From Scytonema hofmannii PCC 7110 (GTDB lineage: Bacteria > Cyanobacteriota > Cyanobacteriia > Cyanobacteriales > Nostocaceae), in contig NZ_KQ976354.1 of the NCBI RefSeq assembly GCF_000346485.2, forward strand, positions 11,056,341 through 11,120,340: DNA of 64,000 nt, written 5' to 3'. This document shows positions 10,369 to 22,417 of the stretch, piece after piece. The notes beneath the pieces were generated by a model. The model made no database searches and was not told the origin of the DNA. It saw nothing but the letters and a program-made list of their open reading frames with translations. Numbering within the stretch: the stretch's first letter is position 1; every line of letters begins with the position of its first letter. The translations under genes were made by a program, and so were the position numbers.

Positions 10369-11061
10369 ATGGTAGCCACTCCGAGTGTGCTAATTATTGA
10401 AGATGATACCAGTCTTCAAGAAACGGTGCAGCTTTACATTGAGCAAGAAGGATGGCGCTGTCTAAGGGCTATCAATGGTTATGAGGGCATTGCTCAAGTT
10501 CAACGTTTTCATCCAGATATAGTAGTATTAGATATTATGTTGCCTGATGTTAACGGTTTTCAAATATGCCAACAAATACGAACATCAGGTTACTTCATGC
10601 CTGTTTTGATGCTAACAGCACGAGCAGAAGAAAGCGATCGCCTTCAGGGACTGGCAATCGGTGCAGACGACTATCTTATCAAACCGTTCAGCGCAAAGGA
10701 ACTCGTTGCACGAATAAAAGCCCTGCTACGACGGGCATACACACAAGGTTATTGTGATGTCATACGCAAGCGTGGTATTGTAGTTGACTGCGAACAGCAC
10801 CATGCATACCTCAAAGGGAAGTTGTTGGATTTGCGTGGCAAAGAATTTGACTTGTTAGCTCAGTTAGCTTCTTCGCCGGGACGTGCTTACACTCGTGAAG
10901 AACTGCTAGAGCGAGTTTGGGGATATGATTTTGAGGGCGATGTCAGGATTGTAGATGTTTACATTCGCAAGTTAAGGGAAAAAATTGAATTAAACTCAGC
11001 GCATCCTGAATATATTCAAACTGTTTGGGGAGTTGGTTATCGCTTTCAAGTGAGCGAATAA
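10369..11061 (+). CDS. OmpR-family response regulator
   Basis: 230 residues from the chosen ATG (10369); an in-frame ATG at 10330 is the alternative, but its AGGA is too close. The receiver domain has the acidic pair in LIIEDD, the phosphoacceptor Asp in IVVLDIMLPD, the Thr/Ala switch in MLTARAEE and Lys in LIKPF. The C-terminal winged helix (LRGKEFDLLAQLASSPGRAYTREELL, RIVDVYIRKLREKI, TVWGVGYRF) binds DNA. It overlaps the histidine kinase gene by one base (TAATG), so they form a pair. The target genes are unknown; the phycobilisome operon starts 1.7 kb downstream. Confidence 0.93.
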   Translation: MVATPSVLIIEDDTSLQETVQLYIEQEGWRCLRAINGYEGIAQVQRFHPDIVVLDIMLPDVNGFQICQQIRTSGYFMPVLMLTARAEESDRLQGLAIGADDYLIKPFSAKELVARIKALLRRAYTQGYCDVIRKRGIVVDCEQHHAYLKGKLLDLRGKEFDLLAQLASSPGRAYTREELLERVWGYDFEGDVRIVDVYIRKLREKIELNSAHPEYIQTVWGVGYRFQVSE

Positions 11062-12506
11062 TGAAACTGTTGCAAAGCGTTTCTACCAGATTAACACTCA
11101 CTCTACTAAGCGTAACTCTAGGTAGTTTTGTTGCATTTTCCTTTACTTTGGATACAGCACTGAAGCAGTTTTTTGTTCAGGATGCTCAAGCAAGTTTGAA
11201 GCAGCAAGCAAATGCTTTGGCGACCCAAGCACAAATCAACCAGAACAATTTTAGTATTGTCAATCAGCTTGCTGGCTTAACTAGCCAACAAGGAAAAGTA
11301 CAAGTTGTTGTTTTTTATAATACTACAGAGGTAAGGATAATTAGCCAGGGAGTACAAGATTCTCGTCCTGTCAAGATACCTTCTGATTTAGTCCTCAAAA
11401 CTTTAGCAGGTGTAGCTCAAAGGGGTAGTTTGCAGGTGGAGGGAGATTCTCACTACCCTTGGTGGCTCTACAGTACAACCCCTATTCGAGATGTGACCAG
11501 TAACCAAGTTGTAGGAGCAGTTTATGTTGCTATGCCTCTGAGACGTCCCAGACAATTTGCCCAACAAGTCAAAGGACTGGTGATGGGAATGGCAATTGTT
11601 GCTGTGACCGTCGCTGTAACTGCTGGCTTGCTCCTCTCGCGAACTTTGACCAATCCCTTGCAAGTTCTTCATCGTCAAGCACGACAGTTAGAAGCAGGTG
11701 ATTATACCGCTCGCTCTGCTTTAAAAGGTAACGATGAACTTGCTCAGCTGAGTCGTTTACTCGACCAAATGACACACAAGCTCATGCAGACGCTCATGGC
11801 TCTTCAAGCACAAGAAACAGCGCGTCGAGAATTAGTAGCAAACGTTTCTCATGATTTGCGAACTCCACTGACGAGCTTGCGTTTGGGGTTGGAAGCAGTA
11901 ATTGATGGTATGGTAACCGGAGATAAAGCGCTCAATTATCTGAAACGTTCTTGTCGTGAGACAGACTATCTCTCTCACCTGGTAGAGCGGTTGCTTCTGC
12001 TATCTAAAGTTGATGCAGGACAACTCCAGATTCAACCTCAAGCAGTTTCCGTTGTGGCGATCGCTCAAGAATGTATTTTCCGGATGCAGCCCTCTGCCAT
12101 GCAAGCAGATTTAAAACTAGAGCTATGTGTTACTTCCCCTGTACCTACCATTTGGGTCGATCCAGAGCTAACAGGACAAGTCATCCTTAGCTTGCTTGAT
12201 AATGCTATTAAATACGCTCCTAACTCTCAAGTTGTACATTTGAATGTCCTGGCACCTGTGGAGATCGAGCAGCATCAGTATGTTCCTTTACAAGTACAAG
12301 ATTACGGGCAGGGTATAACACCAGAATTACTTAAGCGCGTGACAGAGCGTTTTTATCGAGGGGATAATGCTCGACCAAGAGGGGGGTTTGGTTTAGGGCT
12401 AGCAATTGCCCACCAAGTTTGTCAACTTCAGGCTTGCCCTTTAAAAATTGAAAGTGAAGAAGGACAAGGAACCGTTGTCACTCTTTTGTTGCCTGTTGTG
12501 GAATAG
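11061..12506 (+). CDS. Sensor histidine kinase
   Basis: 481 residues. Membrane helix 1 (LTLLSVTLGSFVAFSFTL) and helix 2 (MGMAIVAVTVAVTAGLLL) enclose a periplasmic sensor of about 140 residues. It is followed by HAMP, the HisKA phosphoacceptor His in NVSHDLRTPLTSL, and the HATPase boxes N (LLDNAIKYAP), G1 (DYGQGI) and G2 (GFGLGLAIAHQ). The start at 11061 overlaps the response regulator stop; an upstream in-frame start at 11025 would lie inside that gene. It is the cognate kinase of the adjacent regulator. The signal is unknown. Confidence 0.93.
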   Translation: MKLLQSVSTRLTLTLLSVTLGSFVAFSFTLDTALKQFFVQDAQASLKQQANALATQAQINQNNFSIVNQLAGLTSQQGKVQVVVFYNTTEVRIISQGVQDSRPVKIPSDLVLKTLAGVAQRGSLQVEGDSHYPWWLYSTTPIRDVTSNQVVGAVYVAMPLRRPRQFAQQVKGLVMGMAIVAVTVAVTAGLLLSRTLTNPLQVLHRQARQLEAGDYTARSALKGNDELAQLSRLLDQMTHKLMQTLMALQAQETARRELVANVSHDLRTPLTSLRLGLEAVIDGMVTGDKALNYLKRSCRETDYLSHLVERLLLLSKVDAGQLQIQPQAVSVVAIAQECIFRMQPSAMQADLKLELCVTSPVPTIWVDPELTGQVILSLLDNAIKYAPNSQVVHLNVLAPVEIEQHQYVPLQVQDYGQGITPELLKRVTERFYRGDNARPRGGFGLGLAIAHQVCQLQACPLKIESEEGQGTVVTLLLPVVE

Positions 12507-16217
<3,711 letters not shown>

Positions 16218-16240
16218 GGCAAAGGCAATGGGCAGAGGTT

Positions 16241-16273
16241 AGATCCCCGACTTCTTTCAGAAGTCAGGGATCT
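16241..16273. repeat. Dispersed hairpin repeat, copy 2
   Basis: Imperfect inverted repeat with arms AGATCCCCGACTTCT / AGAAGTCAGGGATCT and a 3-nt loop, 24 nt after the apcE stop. It is related to the copy at 6894-6926. Confidence 0.7.
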
Positions 16274-16281
16274 TGCAAGGC

Positions 16282-16336
16282 GTAGGGTGGGCACTGCCCA
16301 CCAGCAACATTGAGTGGTGGGCAGTGCCCACCCTAC
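16282..16336. repeat. Perfect 22-bp inverted repeat after apcE
   Basis: The arms 16282-16303 and 16315-16336 are exact reverse complements (GTAGGGTGGGCACTGC...), with an 11-nt loop. Each arm is itself partly palindromic (GGTGGGCAGTGCCCACC). It is a common cyanobacterial dispersed palindrome and a very stable RNA hairpin here. Confidence 0.8.
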
Positions 16337-16355
16337 TAGTTTGGTCAAACAAGTC

Positions 16356-16390
16356 ATGAGTAATTAGTTGACAAATGACTAATTACTCAT
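16356..16390. repeat. Perfect 13-bp inverted repeat upstream of apcA
   Basis: ATGAGTAATTAGT at 16356-16368 and its exact reverse complement at 16378-16390 flank a 9-nt loop. It is the third consecutive hairpin in the 428-nt apcE-apcA spacer. The rest of the spacer (16391-16645) probably carries the apcA promoter and leader, ending with GGAGG before the ATG. Confidence 0.75.
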
Positions 16391-16645
16391 GGCTGAGTTT
16401 ACTATTGCAATAATTCTTAATAGTTTGCTCAGATTGCAGCCGCAATCGGAAACATGAAAAAGAATATTACAAACTATTAAGAAGAGTCATAATTGCTCAA
16501 CAGAATGCCCGAAAATAATTCCGGAAGGTAGATGAGTTAGAAAGCTTGTGTACGACTTGAGACACAAGCCAACTCTGTCAACCGAATCAAAGTCACACCA
16601 GTTTAACTAAAGTTCTGGTTTCATTAGTTCTGGAGGAATCCATTA

Positions 16646-17131
16646 ATGAGTATTGTCACGAAGTCCATCGTGAATGCTGATGCAGAAGCTCGTTATCTTA
16701 GCCCAGGTGAACTGGATCGGATCAAGAGCTTTGTTACCAGTGGTGACCGTCGTCTTCGCATCGCTCAAGTGATTACAGACAATCGCGAGCGTATTGTTAA
16801 GCAAGCTGGCGATCAGTTGTTCCAAAAGCGCCCTGACGTTGTTTCGCCTGGTGGCAATGCTTACGGTCAAGAAATGACCGCAACCTGCTTGCGCGACCTA
16901 GATTATTACCTCCGTCTAGTTACCTACGGTGTTGTAGCTGGTGATGTAACACCTATCGAAGAAATCGGTGTTGTAGGCGTCCGTGAAATGTACAAGTCTC
17001 TCGGTACTCCTATCGAAGCCGTTTCTGAAGGTATCCGCGCTCTCAAGAACGTTGCTGCTACTTTGTTGTCTTCTGACGATGCAGCAGAAGCTAGCTCTTA
17101 CTTCGATTACCTAGCTGGTGCTTTGCAGTAG
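16646..17131 (+). CDS. apcA: Allophycocyanin alpha subunit
   Basis: 161 residues, the exact family length. Cys81 in [12 protein letters not shown] is the phycocyanobilin attachment site, flanked by the conserved RDLDYYLR helix. It pairs with ApcB to form the trimer discs of the phycobilisome core on the thylakoid surface. A GGAGG site lies about 8 nt before the ATG. It is followed by apcB after 65 nt, as part of one transcript. The codon-optimised appearance (GGT, CGT, AAC) fits very high expression. Confidence 0.99.
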   Translation: MSIVTKSIVNADAEARYLSPGELDRIKSFVTSGDRRLRIAQVITDNRERIVKQAGDQLFQKRPDVVSPGGNAYGQEMTATCLRDLDYYLRLVTYGVVAGDVTPIEEIGVVGVREMYKSLGTPIEAVSEGIRALKNVAATLLSSDDAAEASSYFDYLAGALQ

Positions 17132-17196
17132 GTGAAGTTGTTTCCCGACTCAAACAAGAAGTATTGCAATACAGTTGGAAATAAGGAATTAACAAC

Positions 17197-17685
17197 ATGG
17201 CTCAAGACGCAATTACCTCTGTCATTAATACTGCAGACGTTCAAGGTAAGTATCTCGACACTGCTGCTTTAGAAAAGCTCAGAGCTTATTTTGGAACTGG
17301 TGAACTGCGAGTACGTGCGGCTACCACCATTGCTGCTAACGCATCTGCAATCATCAAAGAAGCTGTGGCTAAGTCCCTGCTTTACTCTGATATCACCCGT
17401 CCCGGCGGTAACATGTACACCACACGTCGCTATGCTGCTTGTATCCGCGACTTGGATTACTACCTCCGCTATGCTACTTACGCTATGTTAGCTGGCGACC
17501 CATCTATCCTAGATGAGCGCGTACTCAATGGTTTGAAAGAAACCTACAACTCCTTGGGAGTACCTGTTGGTGCTACCGTACAAGCTATCCAAGCAATCAA
17601 GGAAGTCACTGCTAGCTTGGTAGGTCCTGATGCTGGTAAGGAAATGGGCGTTTACTTAGACTACATTTCCTCTGGCTTAAGCTAG
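17197..17685 (+). CDS. apcB: Allophycocyanin beta subunit
   Basis: 162 residues. The bilin-binding Cys lies in [12 protein letters not shown] (residue 82 counting Met). The preceding [11 protein letters not shown] segment contains the Asn that is gamma-methylated in this family. It forms the alpha-beta monomer with ApcA. An AAGGA site precedes the ATG. A spacer of 216 nt separates it from apcC, containing a long-range stem, so apcC is probably made in smaller amount than apcAB. Confidence 0.99.
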   Translation: MAQDAITSVINTADVQGKYLDTAALEKLRAYFGTGELRVRAATTIAANASAIIKEAVAKSLLYSDITRPGGNMYTTRRYAACIRDLDYYLRYATYAMLAGDPSILDERVLNGLKETYNSLGVPVGATVQAIQAIKEVTASLVGPDAGKEMGVYLDYISSGLS

Positions 17686-17729
17686 GAAACAGTTTGCGCT
17701 TAAGAATTTAGGTGCGGCAACTTTAAGGA

Positions 17730-17815
17730 CTGGAAATCAATCGTGAGTGCTAGAACGTTTGTGGCTTTTCCTAGTGCTAAGTGCTAGCGGTCTGGTATTG
17801 ACGCCTGATTTCCAG
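17730..17815. promoter_or_regulatory. Long-range stem in the apcB-apcC spacer
   Basis: CTGGAAATCA at 17730-17739 and TGATTTCCAG at 17806-17815 are exact complements enclosing a 66-nt loop that itself contains CTAGTGCTAAGTGCTAG. There is no T-run. It could mark an mRNA processing or attenuation point between apcAB and apcC. Confidence 0.45.
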
Positions 17816-17901
17816 CCTTTGAGTGATTAGAGAAGAATTTGCACTTTACAGAATTTTTGAGATAAAAAAGTTTCCACTTTCACTACAGGAGATCGAACAC
17901 A

Positions 17902-18108
17902 ATGTCACGGACATTTAAAATTACTGCTTGCGTACCTAGCCAAACCCGAATTCGCACTCAGCGTGAACTGCAAAACACCTACTTCACAAAGCTAGTTCCC
18001 TACGAAAACTGGTTCCGCGAACAGCAAAGAATTCAAAAAATGGGTGGCAAAATCGTTAAGGTTGAACTTGCTACTGGTAAGCAAGGTGCTAACACTGGTT
18101 TGCTGTAG
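17902..18108 (+). CDS. apcC: Allophycocyanin core linker L-C 7.8 kDa (ApcC)
   Basis: 68 residues. Starts MSRTFKITACVPSQTRIRTQ and is the small CpcD/ApcC-type capping linker that fits the central hole of allophycocyanin trimers and stabilises core cylinders. Good AGGAGA site before the ATG. Last gene of the apc operon, followed 35 nt later by a rho-independent terminator. Confidence 0.98.
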   Translation: MSRTFKITACVPSQTRIRTQRELQNTYFTKLVPYENWFREQQRIQKMGGKIVKVELATGKQGANTGLL

Positions 18109-18143
18109 TTCTTTTCAATCAGAACGATTTGTAGGGAGTTGTC

Positions 18144-18176
18144 AAGAGGTCAAGAAGACCTCTTTTTTGTTTTTCA
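18144..18176 (+). terminator. Rho-independent terminator of the apc operon
   Basis: Stem AAGAGGTC (18144-18151), loop AAGAA, stem GACCTCTT (18157-18164), directly followed by TTTTGTTTTT. The best-formed terminator in the window. Confidence 0.9.
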
Positions 18177-18244
18177 TAATTTGGGCAGGCAGGATGCCCA
18201 CCCCACATTCTAGTATGATTCACACCAGGAAGTTGAGGCACAGC

Positions 18245-18442
18245 TTACACCTGGAACTCAATTTCACGAATTTCTGCGTCATGCAATCGATCTTCAAGGG
18301 CTGCTAAATATTCTCGGATTGCATCCTGAATATTCGCTAATGCTTCTTCCTCGGTATCTCCTTCAGACCAACAACCAGGAAGTGCTGGGACAGAAATGCT
18401 GATGCCCTCTTCTGAACGGTAAAGTGCTACTTTGTATTTCAT
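18245..18442 (-). CDS. Orphan HicB-family antitoxin-like protein
   Basis: 65 residues from the ATG at 18442, with AGAGG 5 nt upstream (a GTG one codon earlier is possible). It is the partial RNase-H-like HicB fold: VALYRSEEGISISVPALPGCWSEGDTEEEALANIQDAIREYL. HicB normally neutralises the HicA mRNA interferase encoded next to it. No HicA-like gene lies on either side: apcC is downstream and the ABC permease is upstream. Orphan HicB-like proteins are frequent in cyanobacteria and may have other roles. It lacks the C-terminal DNA-binding domain of longer HicB proteins. Confidence 0.8.
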   Translation of the reverse strand: MKYKVALYRSEEGISISVPALPGCWSEGDTEEEALANIQDAIREYLAALEDRLHDAEIREIEFQV

Positions 18443-18544
18443 CACTACCTCTTGTGAAAAGACATGATTTCAGAGTAGCTTAGGATTTACGATATTAGCT
18501 CCAATCAAGAGGCTTTAGGATCTGCAAGTTGCATATGAAAGCAA

Positions 18545-19723
18545 TTACTCTGAGCGTAGGGCTTTAACTGGGTCAAGATGGCTGGCTCGCAACGCAGGGG
18601 GTAAACCAGCGCCCACCCCCACCAGTAGCGCCGATCCCAATGCCAGTGCTGCGATCTTATTGTCAAACTGATAGGGCAAGTTCAAGGTATTGGTAACTAC
18701 AATCGTCAATCCATGCACCGCCCCAAGACCTACTGTTCCTCCTATAAGACTCAAAAGCGCCGCTTCCAAAATAAACTGCAGCATGATTTCTTGCTGGGTT
18801 GCGCCCAAAGCTCGTCTCAAACCAATTTCAGTGGTTCGTTCCGTCACTGAGGCAATCATAATATTCGCAATTCCAACACCGCCAACCAGCAACGCGATCG
18901 CTCCCACCACAGTCAGTCCCTGGGACGCCATCTCAAGAGTTTGCTGCTGCTGTAGGATATCTGAGACATTGTTCCAAGACTTAAATTTTTGACCGGGGAA
19001 TCGCTTCTGTAGCAGTTCTTTAGCTTGCTGGCTCAAAGCGTCTACATCTTCAAGTTTGTAGGGACGCATTTGGATGCTACCAATGTCGCGGCTACCGGTT
19101 AGGGCATTGTAAACAGACATCGGTACATAGAGTTGACCTGCGGGAGGTGCATTAATATCAAGACTAGTCGTCACCACCCCCACAACGATATAAGGTCTGT
19201 TCCCAGCATAAATCATCTTACCTAGAGCCGTTTGCCCACCGAAAAGTTGTTCTGCCAGCAGTTGGTCGATAACAGCCACAGGGCGGTAGTTAGCAAAATC
19301 TTTAGCCGTAAAGAATCGCCCCGACACTAATGCTTTTCCTGAAGTCAGCAAAAAATCTTGAGAAACAGGTGACATGGGCGGAGCAAACTCCTTGTCCTGA
19401 AATAAAGTTGGCGTAGGACCAGCCCAATTAAAAGAACTAATTGCCCGCAAGCCCACCATCCGCTCGCGTAAGAATTCCATGTCTTCCAACTTGAGTTGGG
19501 TAGTACGACCACCATCCCTATTGGGGTATACTGAAACCTGAGGTGCGCCTCGCTTTGCCAGCTCCTGAGCAATTACAGCCCGACTAATGTTACCGACTTG
19601 AAGCGTAGCGCTGACAGCAGCCACACCCATAAACACCCCTAGAGTCGTCAGTGTAGAACGCAAAGGGTTACTACCTAAGGAGCGAAAGGTGATATCCAGT
19701 AAGTCTAAAGGTGAAAGACCCAT
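18545..19723 (-). CDS. MacB-type ABC transporter permease
   Basis: 392 residues with the MacB/FtsX layout: one N-terminal membrane helix (FRSLGSNPLRSTLTTLGVFMGVAAV), a periplasmic domain of about 200 residues, and three C-terminal helices. The conserved ERTTEIGLRRALGAT loop before the second helix contacts the ATPase. It lies 15 nt after the adaptor gene, so they form an operon. The ATP-binding subunit expected for this type is not next to it. It may be encoded elsewhere. Probably exports a small molecule, peptide or glycolipid (family knowledge). Confidence 0.87.
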   Translation of the reverse strand: MGLSPLDLLDITFRSLGSNPLRSTLTTLGVFMGVAAVSATLQVGNISRAVIAQELAKRGAPQVSVYPNRDGGRTTQLKLEDMEFLRERMVGLRAISSFNWAGPTPTLFQDKEFAPPMSPVSQDFLLTSGKALVSGRFFTAKDFANYRPVAVIDQLLAEQLFGGQTALGKMIYAGNRPYIVVGVVTTSLDINAPPAGQLYVPMSVYNALTGSRDIGSIQMRPYKLEDVDALSQQAKELLQKRFPGQKFKSWNNVSDILQQQQTLEMASQGLTVVGAIALLVGGVGIANIMIASVTERTTEIGLRRALGATQQEIMLQFILEAALLSLIGGTVGLGAVHGLTIVVTNTLNLPYQFDNKIAALALGSALLVGVGAGLPPALRASHLDPVKALRSE

Positions 19724-19738
19724 AATAATCGCTTTGCT

Positions 19739-20977
19739 TCAACTTTTGACTGGTGTTCCTGGCTTTAATTGCGACTGGGGGGGTGGCACTATGACCTGTT
19801 CGCCAGTACGTAACCCAGAAGTTACTTCTATGGTCACTAATCCCTCTAATCCGAGGTTGATGGTTCGTTTTTGGGCTTTATTTTGACTATCCCGAATCCA
19901 CACAAAGGGATGCGTGTCAGAGCGTTGAATAGCTTCTGTGTCTAAAACAACTACGTTTTCTTGTTGCTCTAAAACAATCTCAACATTCACTCGGCTACCA
20001 GGGAGCAGCGTGCGAGTCGGGGTATCAAGCCGCACTATTGCAGGTACCGTGGCTTGAGTAGATTGGTTTTGACTGCCACCCTCCTGTTTCTGAGTTTCTT
20101 CAGGTGTAAGTGCTTGAGGATACAAACTTTGTACGTATCCACTGAATGTTTGTGGATTAGGTCCGATCGCACTGACACGGGTAACTTGGTTGACTCGAAC
20201 TCGACTAGCGTTGAGGGTAGAAAGCTGGAGCTTTACCCGTACTTGCTTGGGGTCACCTAGGGTGAGCAGATTAGTCCTTAACTCAACCCCATCACCGTCC
20301 TTAACATTGACACCCAGAACTACGCCATTCAGTGGTGCAGTTACAGTAGCGTCTTGGAGTTGCTGCTGAATGACTTGGCGATCCAGCTTCAGACTCTGTA
20401 GTTCAAAAGTAGTTTCACCAGCTTCTTGTTGAGCATCTCGCAGGTTAGCCAGAGCTTCGCGGACTTTGTCTTCCTGCGCTAGGAAGAGTTGTCTTGCGAT
20501 CGCTCCTTCTTTCATCAAAGGGGTCAGTTTCTGGAGTTCCCGTTCCTCAGCTATTAGCTTTTCCTGAGACTCAGTAATTTTCTGCTGGCTGCGTACTAGC
20601 TTAAGTTTCTCTTGCTGAATCTGCAACTGTTGCTTGGCAAGAGCAATTTTTCGCTCGGGGTAGCGCAGGGTGAGTAGTACTTGACCAGCCCTGACGTTGT
20701 CCCCTGGCTTGACTAGTACCCGATCAACTGCACCCTCTGTTGGTGACTTGAGAACTCGTTGTTCGCGCAGTTCAACAGTACCACTCTCTGTAACTGTGGT
20801 TTCAACATTGCCTCGCTTTACAGTGAGCAAGCGTACTGCCACTGGCTCGGGAGGTTGATTCATAACTAGGAAATAAGTCAGCCAGCCACTGACACCGACA
20901 AAAGCCAGAGCTACTGGCCAAGCTAGCCATTGAACTCCGGTTTTAAATTTATTTTTTTCCTTATGCCAGATCGCCAT
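19739..20977 (-). CDS. HlyD/MacA-type periplasmic adaptor protein
   Basis: 412 residues. An N-terminal membrane anchor (WLAWPVALAFVGVSGWLTYFLV) is followed by a biotinyl-lipoyl half motif (EGAVDRVLVKPGDNVRAGQVL), a long coiled-coil hairpin (about residues 105-210, rich in Gln/Glu/Leu), the second lipoyl half (VTAPLNGVVLGVNVKDGDGV) and a beta-barrel domain. It links an inner membrane MacB-type permease to an outer membrane channel. First gene of a two-gene operon with the permease downstream. Confidence 0.88.
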   Translation of the reverse strand: MAIWHKEKNKFKTGVQWLAWPVALAFVGVSGWLTYFLVMNQPPEPVAVRLLTVKRGNVETTVTESGTVELREQRVLKSPTEGAVDRVLVKPGDNVRAGQVLLTLRYPERKIALAKQQLQIQQEKLKLVRSQQKITESQEKLIAEERELQKLTPLMKEGAIARQLFLAQEDKVREALANLRDAQQEAGETTFELQSLKLDRQVIQQQLQDATVTAPLNGVVLGVNVKDGDGVELRTNLLTLGDPKQVRVKLQLSTLNASRVRVNQVTRVSAIGPNPQTFSGYVQSLYPQALTPEETQKQEGGSQNQSTQATVPAIVRLDTPTRTLLPGSRVNVEIVLEQQENVVVLDTEAIQRSDTHPFVWIRDSQNKAQKRTINLGLEGLVTIEVTSGLRTGEQVIVPPPQSQLKPGTPVKS

Positions 20978-21056
20978 CGCTTCATCCAGTCAGTTTGCAG
21001 TTCACTACAAGCGAGTGCAGCCTAAGGCGCTCACCTCACGTTAATGTTAGAAAACC

Positions 21057-22271
21057 TCATGGTCCCAGGTCGAACACAATCAGGCGACTGTTGTGCAAAA
21101 CGCAACGGAAATTTGAACTGAGATAATTTCTCAGTTGAGAGTAGTAATCAAGCCACCAGAACGCTGGCCAACCGATGACCATGAAGCTTGCTCCTTCTTG
21201 ACGCATTCGTTCCATTTCTCGGATAGCAGTTTGGTCATCAGGTGGATATCCCCAGTACTGACCCTCATGTTCGAGAAAGGGAAGAGCGCAGAATTCTAGT
21301 AAAATATCCTCACCCCATTGATTTTCATCAACCAAAATAAAACGCTTCCCTGTAGGAATCACGGCTACAATTTCCTGAATGGCAATTCGCAGTCGTTCCG
21401 ACCAACTCAGATTGAGTTCGGGTACCAGCCCAGACGTACACTCACTGCGGCGCATACTGATGTACAACAGGCGATCTGATAGCCATCGACGATAGGATGC
21501 ACTCTCTGCACGCGGTGACTGTAGCAGATAGGCGATCGCATCAGTACGTTCTGCCATCACAGCCAGCGCTCCTATTCCTCCAGGGGAGTGAAAGCTAACC
21601 TGGGAATCCTGTTCGACATGGAATCGGACTTGAGCCAGTTCTTTAGCAATAAAGACGAAATCGAATTGCGCTGCCATCCGCAAGTATAAGTTCAAATCTA
21701 GCAAGTACTTAGTGTGAGTTAGGTCGAAGCCGCCAACTTCTCTTAGTGCATCAGCGCGAAACATGACCGCTGAGGTACGCAGAATCCATTTTCGCCCATC
21801 AACAATTTGATGGATGAACTCTATACCGGAGACTAGCCCTTGTGGTAACTTATCTGACAGCTCTGTACCTGCCACTTGCAGTGTAACACCGTTCATATTA
21901 ATAAATTCGGCTTGGGCAGCTGAGAGTCCAGTCTGTGGATGGTTGTCTAATGCTAGAACAGATTCGTGGATGAAGTTGGGCAGCAGTACATCATCGTCTG
22001 ACAAAATGCTTAGATAGGGGCTAGAGTTGAGTTCAACAGTCCTCTGCCAATTGCCAAATATTCCAATGTTGCTTTCATTACGTACATAAGCGATACGCGA
22101 ATCTTCAAATGAGCGAACAACTGCTTCCGTATCATCGCTAGAAGCATTATCTAATACAAGAACTTGAAAATCAGGATAGTCCTGTGCCAGTGCGCTTTCA
22201 AGACTAATTTTGAGTAACTTCGAGCGATTGTAGGTTGGAATTGCTATGGTAACTTTGGTTTTAGGTAACAT
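21057..22271 (-). CDS. GT2 glycosyltransferase with unnamed C-terminal module (1 of 3)
   Basis: 404 residues from ATG 22271; a GTG at 22286 is possible but sits on top of its AGAGAGG site. The GT-A domain shows VTIAIPTYNRS, VLVLDNASSDDT and the metal-binding SILSDDDVLL. From about residue 295 to the end is a separate domain: ILVDENQWGED, PFLEHEGQYWGYPPDD, AIREMERMRQEGASFMVIG, PAFWWLDYY, LIVFDLG. The same module ends the next two genes. Sugar donor and acceptor are unknown. Last gene of the minus-strand glycan locus. Confidence 0.85.
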   Translation of the reverse strand: MLPKTKVTIAIPTYNRSKLLKISLESALAQDYPDFQVLVLDNASSDDTEAVVRSFEDSRIAYVRNESNIGIFGNWQRTVELNSSPYLSILSDDDVLLPNFIHESVLALDNHPQTGLSAAQAEFINMNGVTLQVAGTELSDKLPQGLVSGIEFIHQIVDGRKWILRTSAVMFRADALREVGGFDLTHTKYLLDLNLYLRMAAQFDFVFIAKELAQVRFHVEQDSQVSFHSPGGIGALAVMAERTDAIAYLLQSPRAESASYRRWLSDRLLYISMRRSECTSGLVPELNLSWSERLRIAIQEIVAVIPTGKRFILVDENQWGEDILLEFCALPFLEHEGQYWGYPPDDQTAIREMERMRQEGASFMVIGWPAFWWLDYYSQLRNYLSSNFRCVLHNSRLIVFDLGP

Positions 22272-22417
22272 TTTGTTTTTACTCACCTCTCTTTGTTAAT
22301 AACGCCCAGATATACCACTCCTAAATCATCTGTAAAATGCGATCTTCTCTCTTTTCTTAGCGCTCTTTGCGTCTTTGCGGTTCATAATTATACAACTCAA
22401 ATAGGACTGCTATAGTA

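Noticed and set aside
16282-16390. Short CRISPR-like repeat cluster
   Set aside because: These are single palindromes of different sequence, without regular spacing or direct repeat units.
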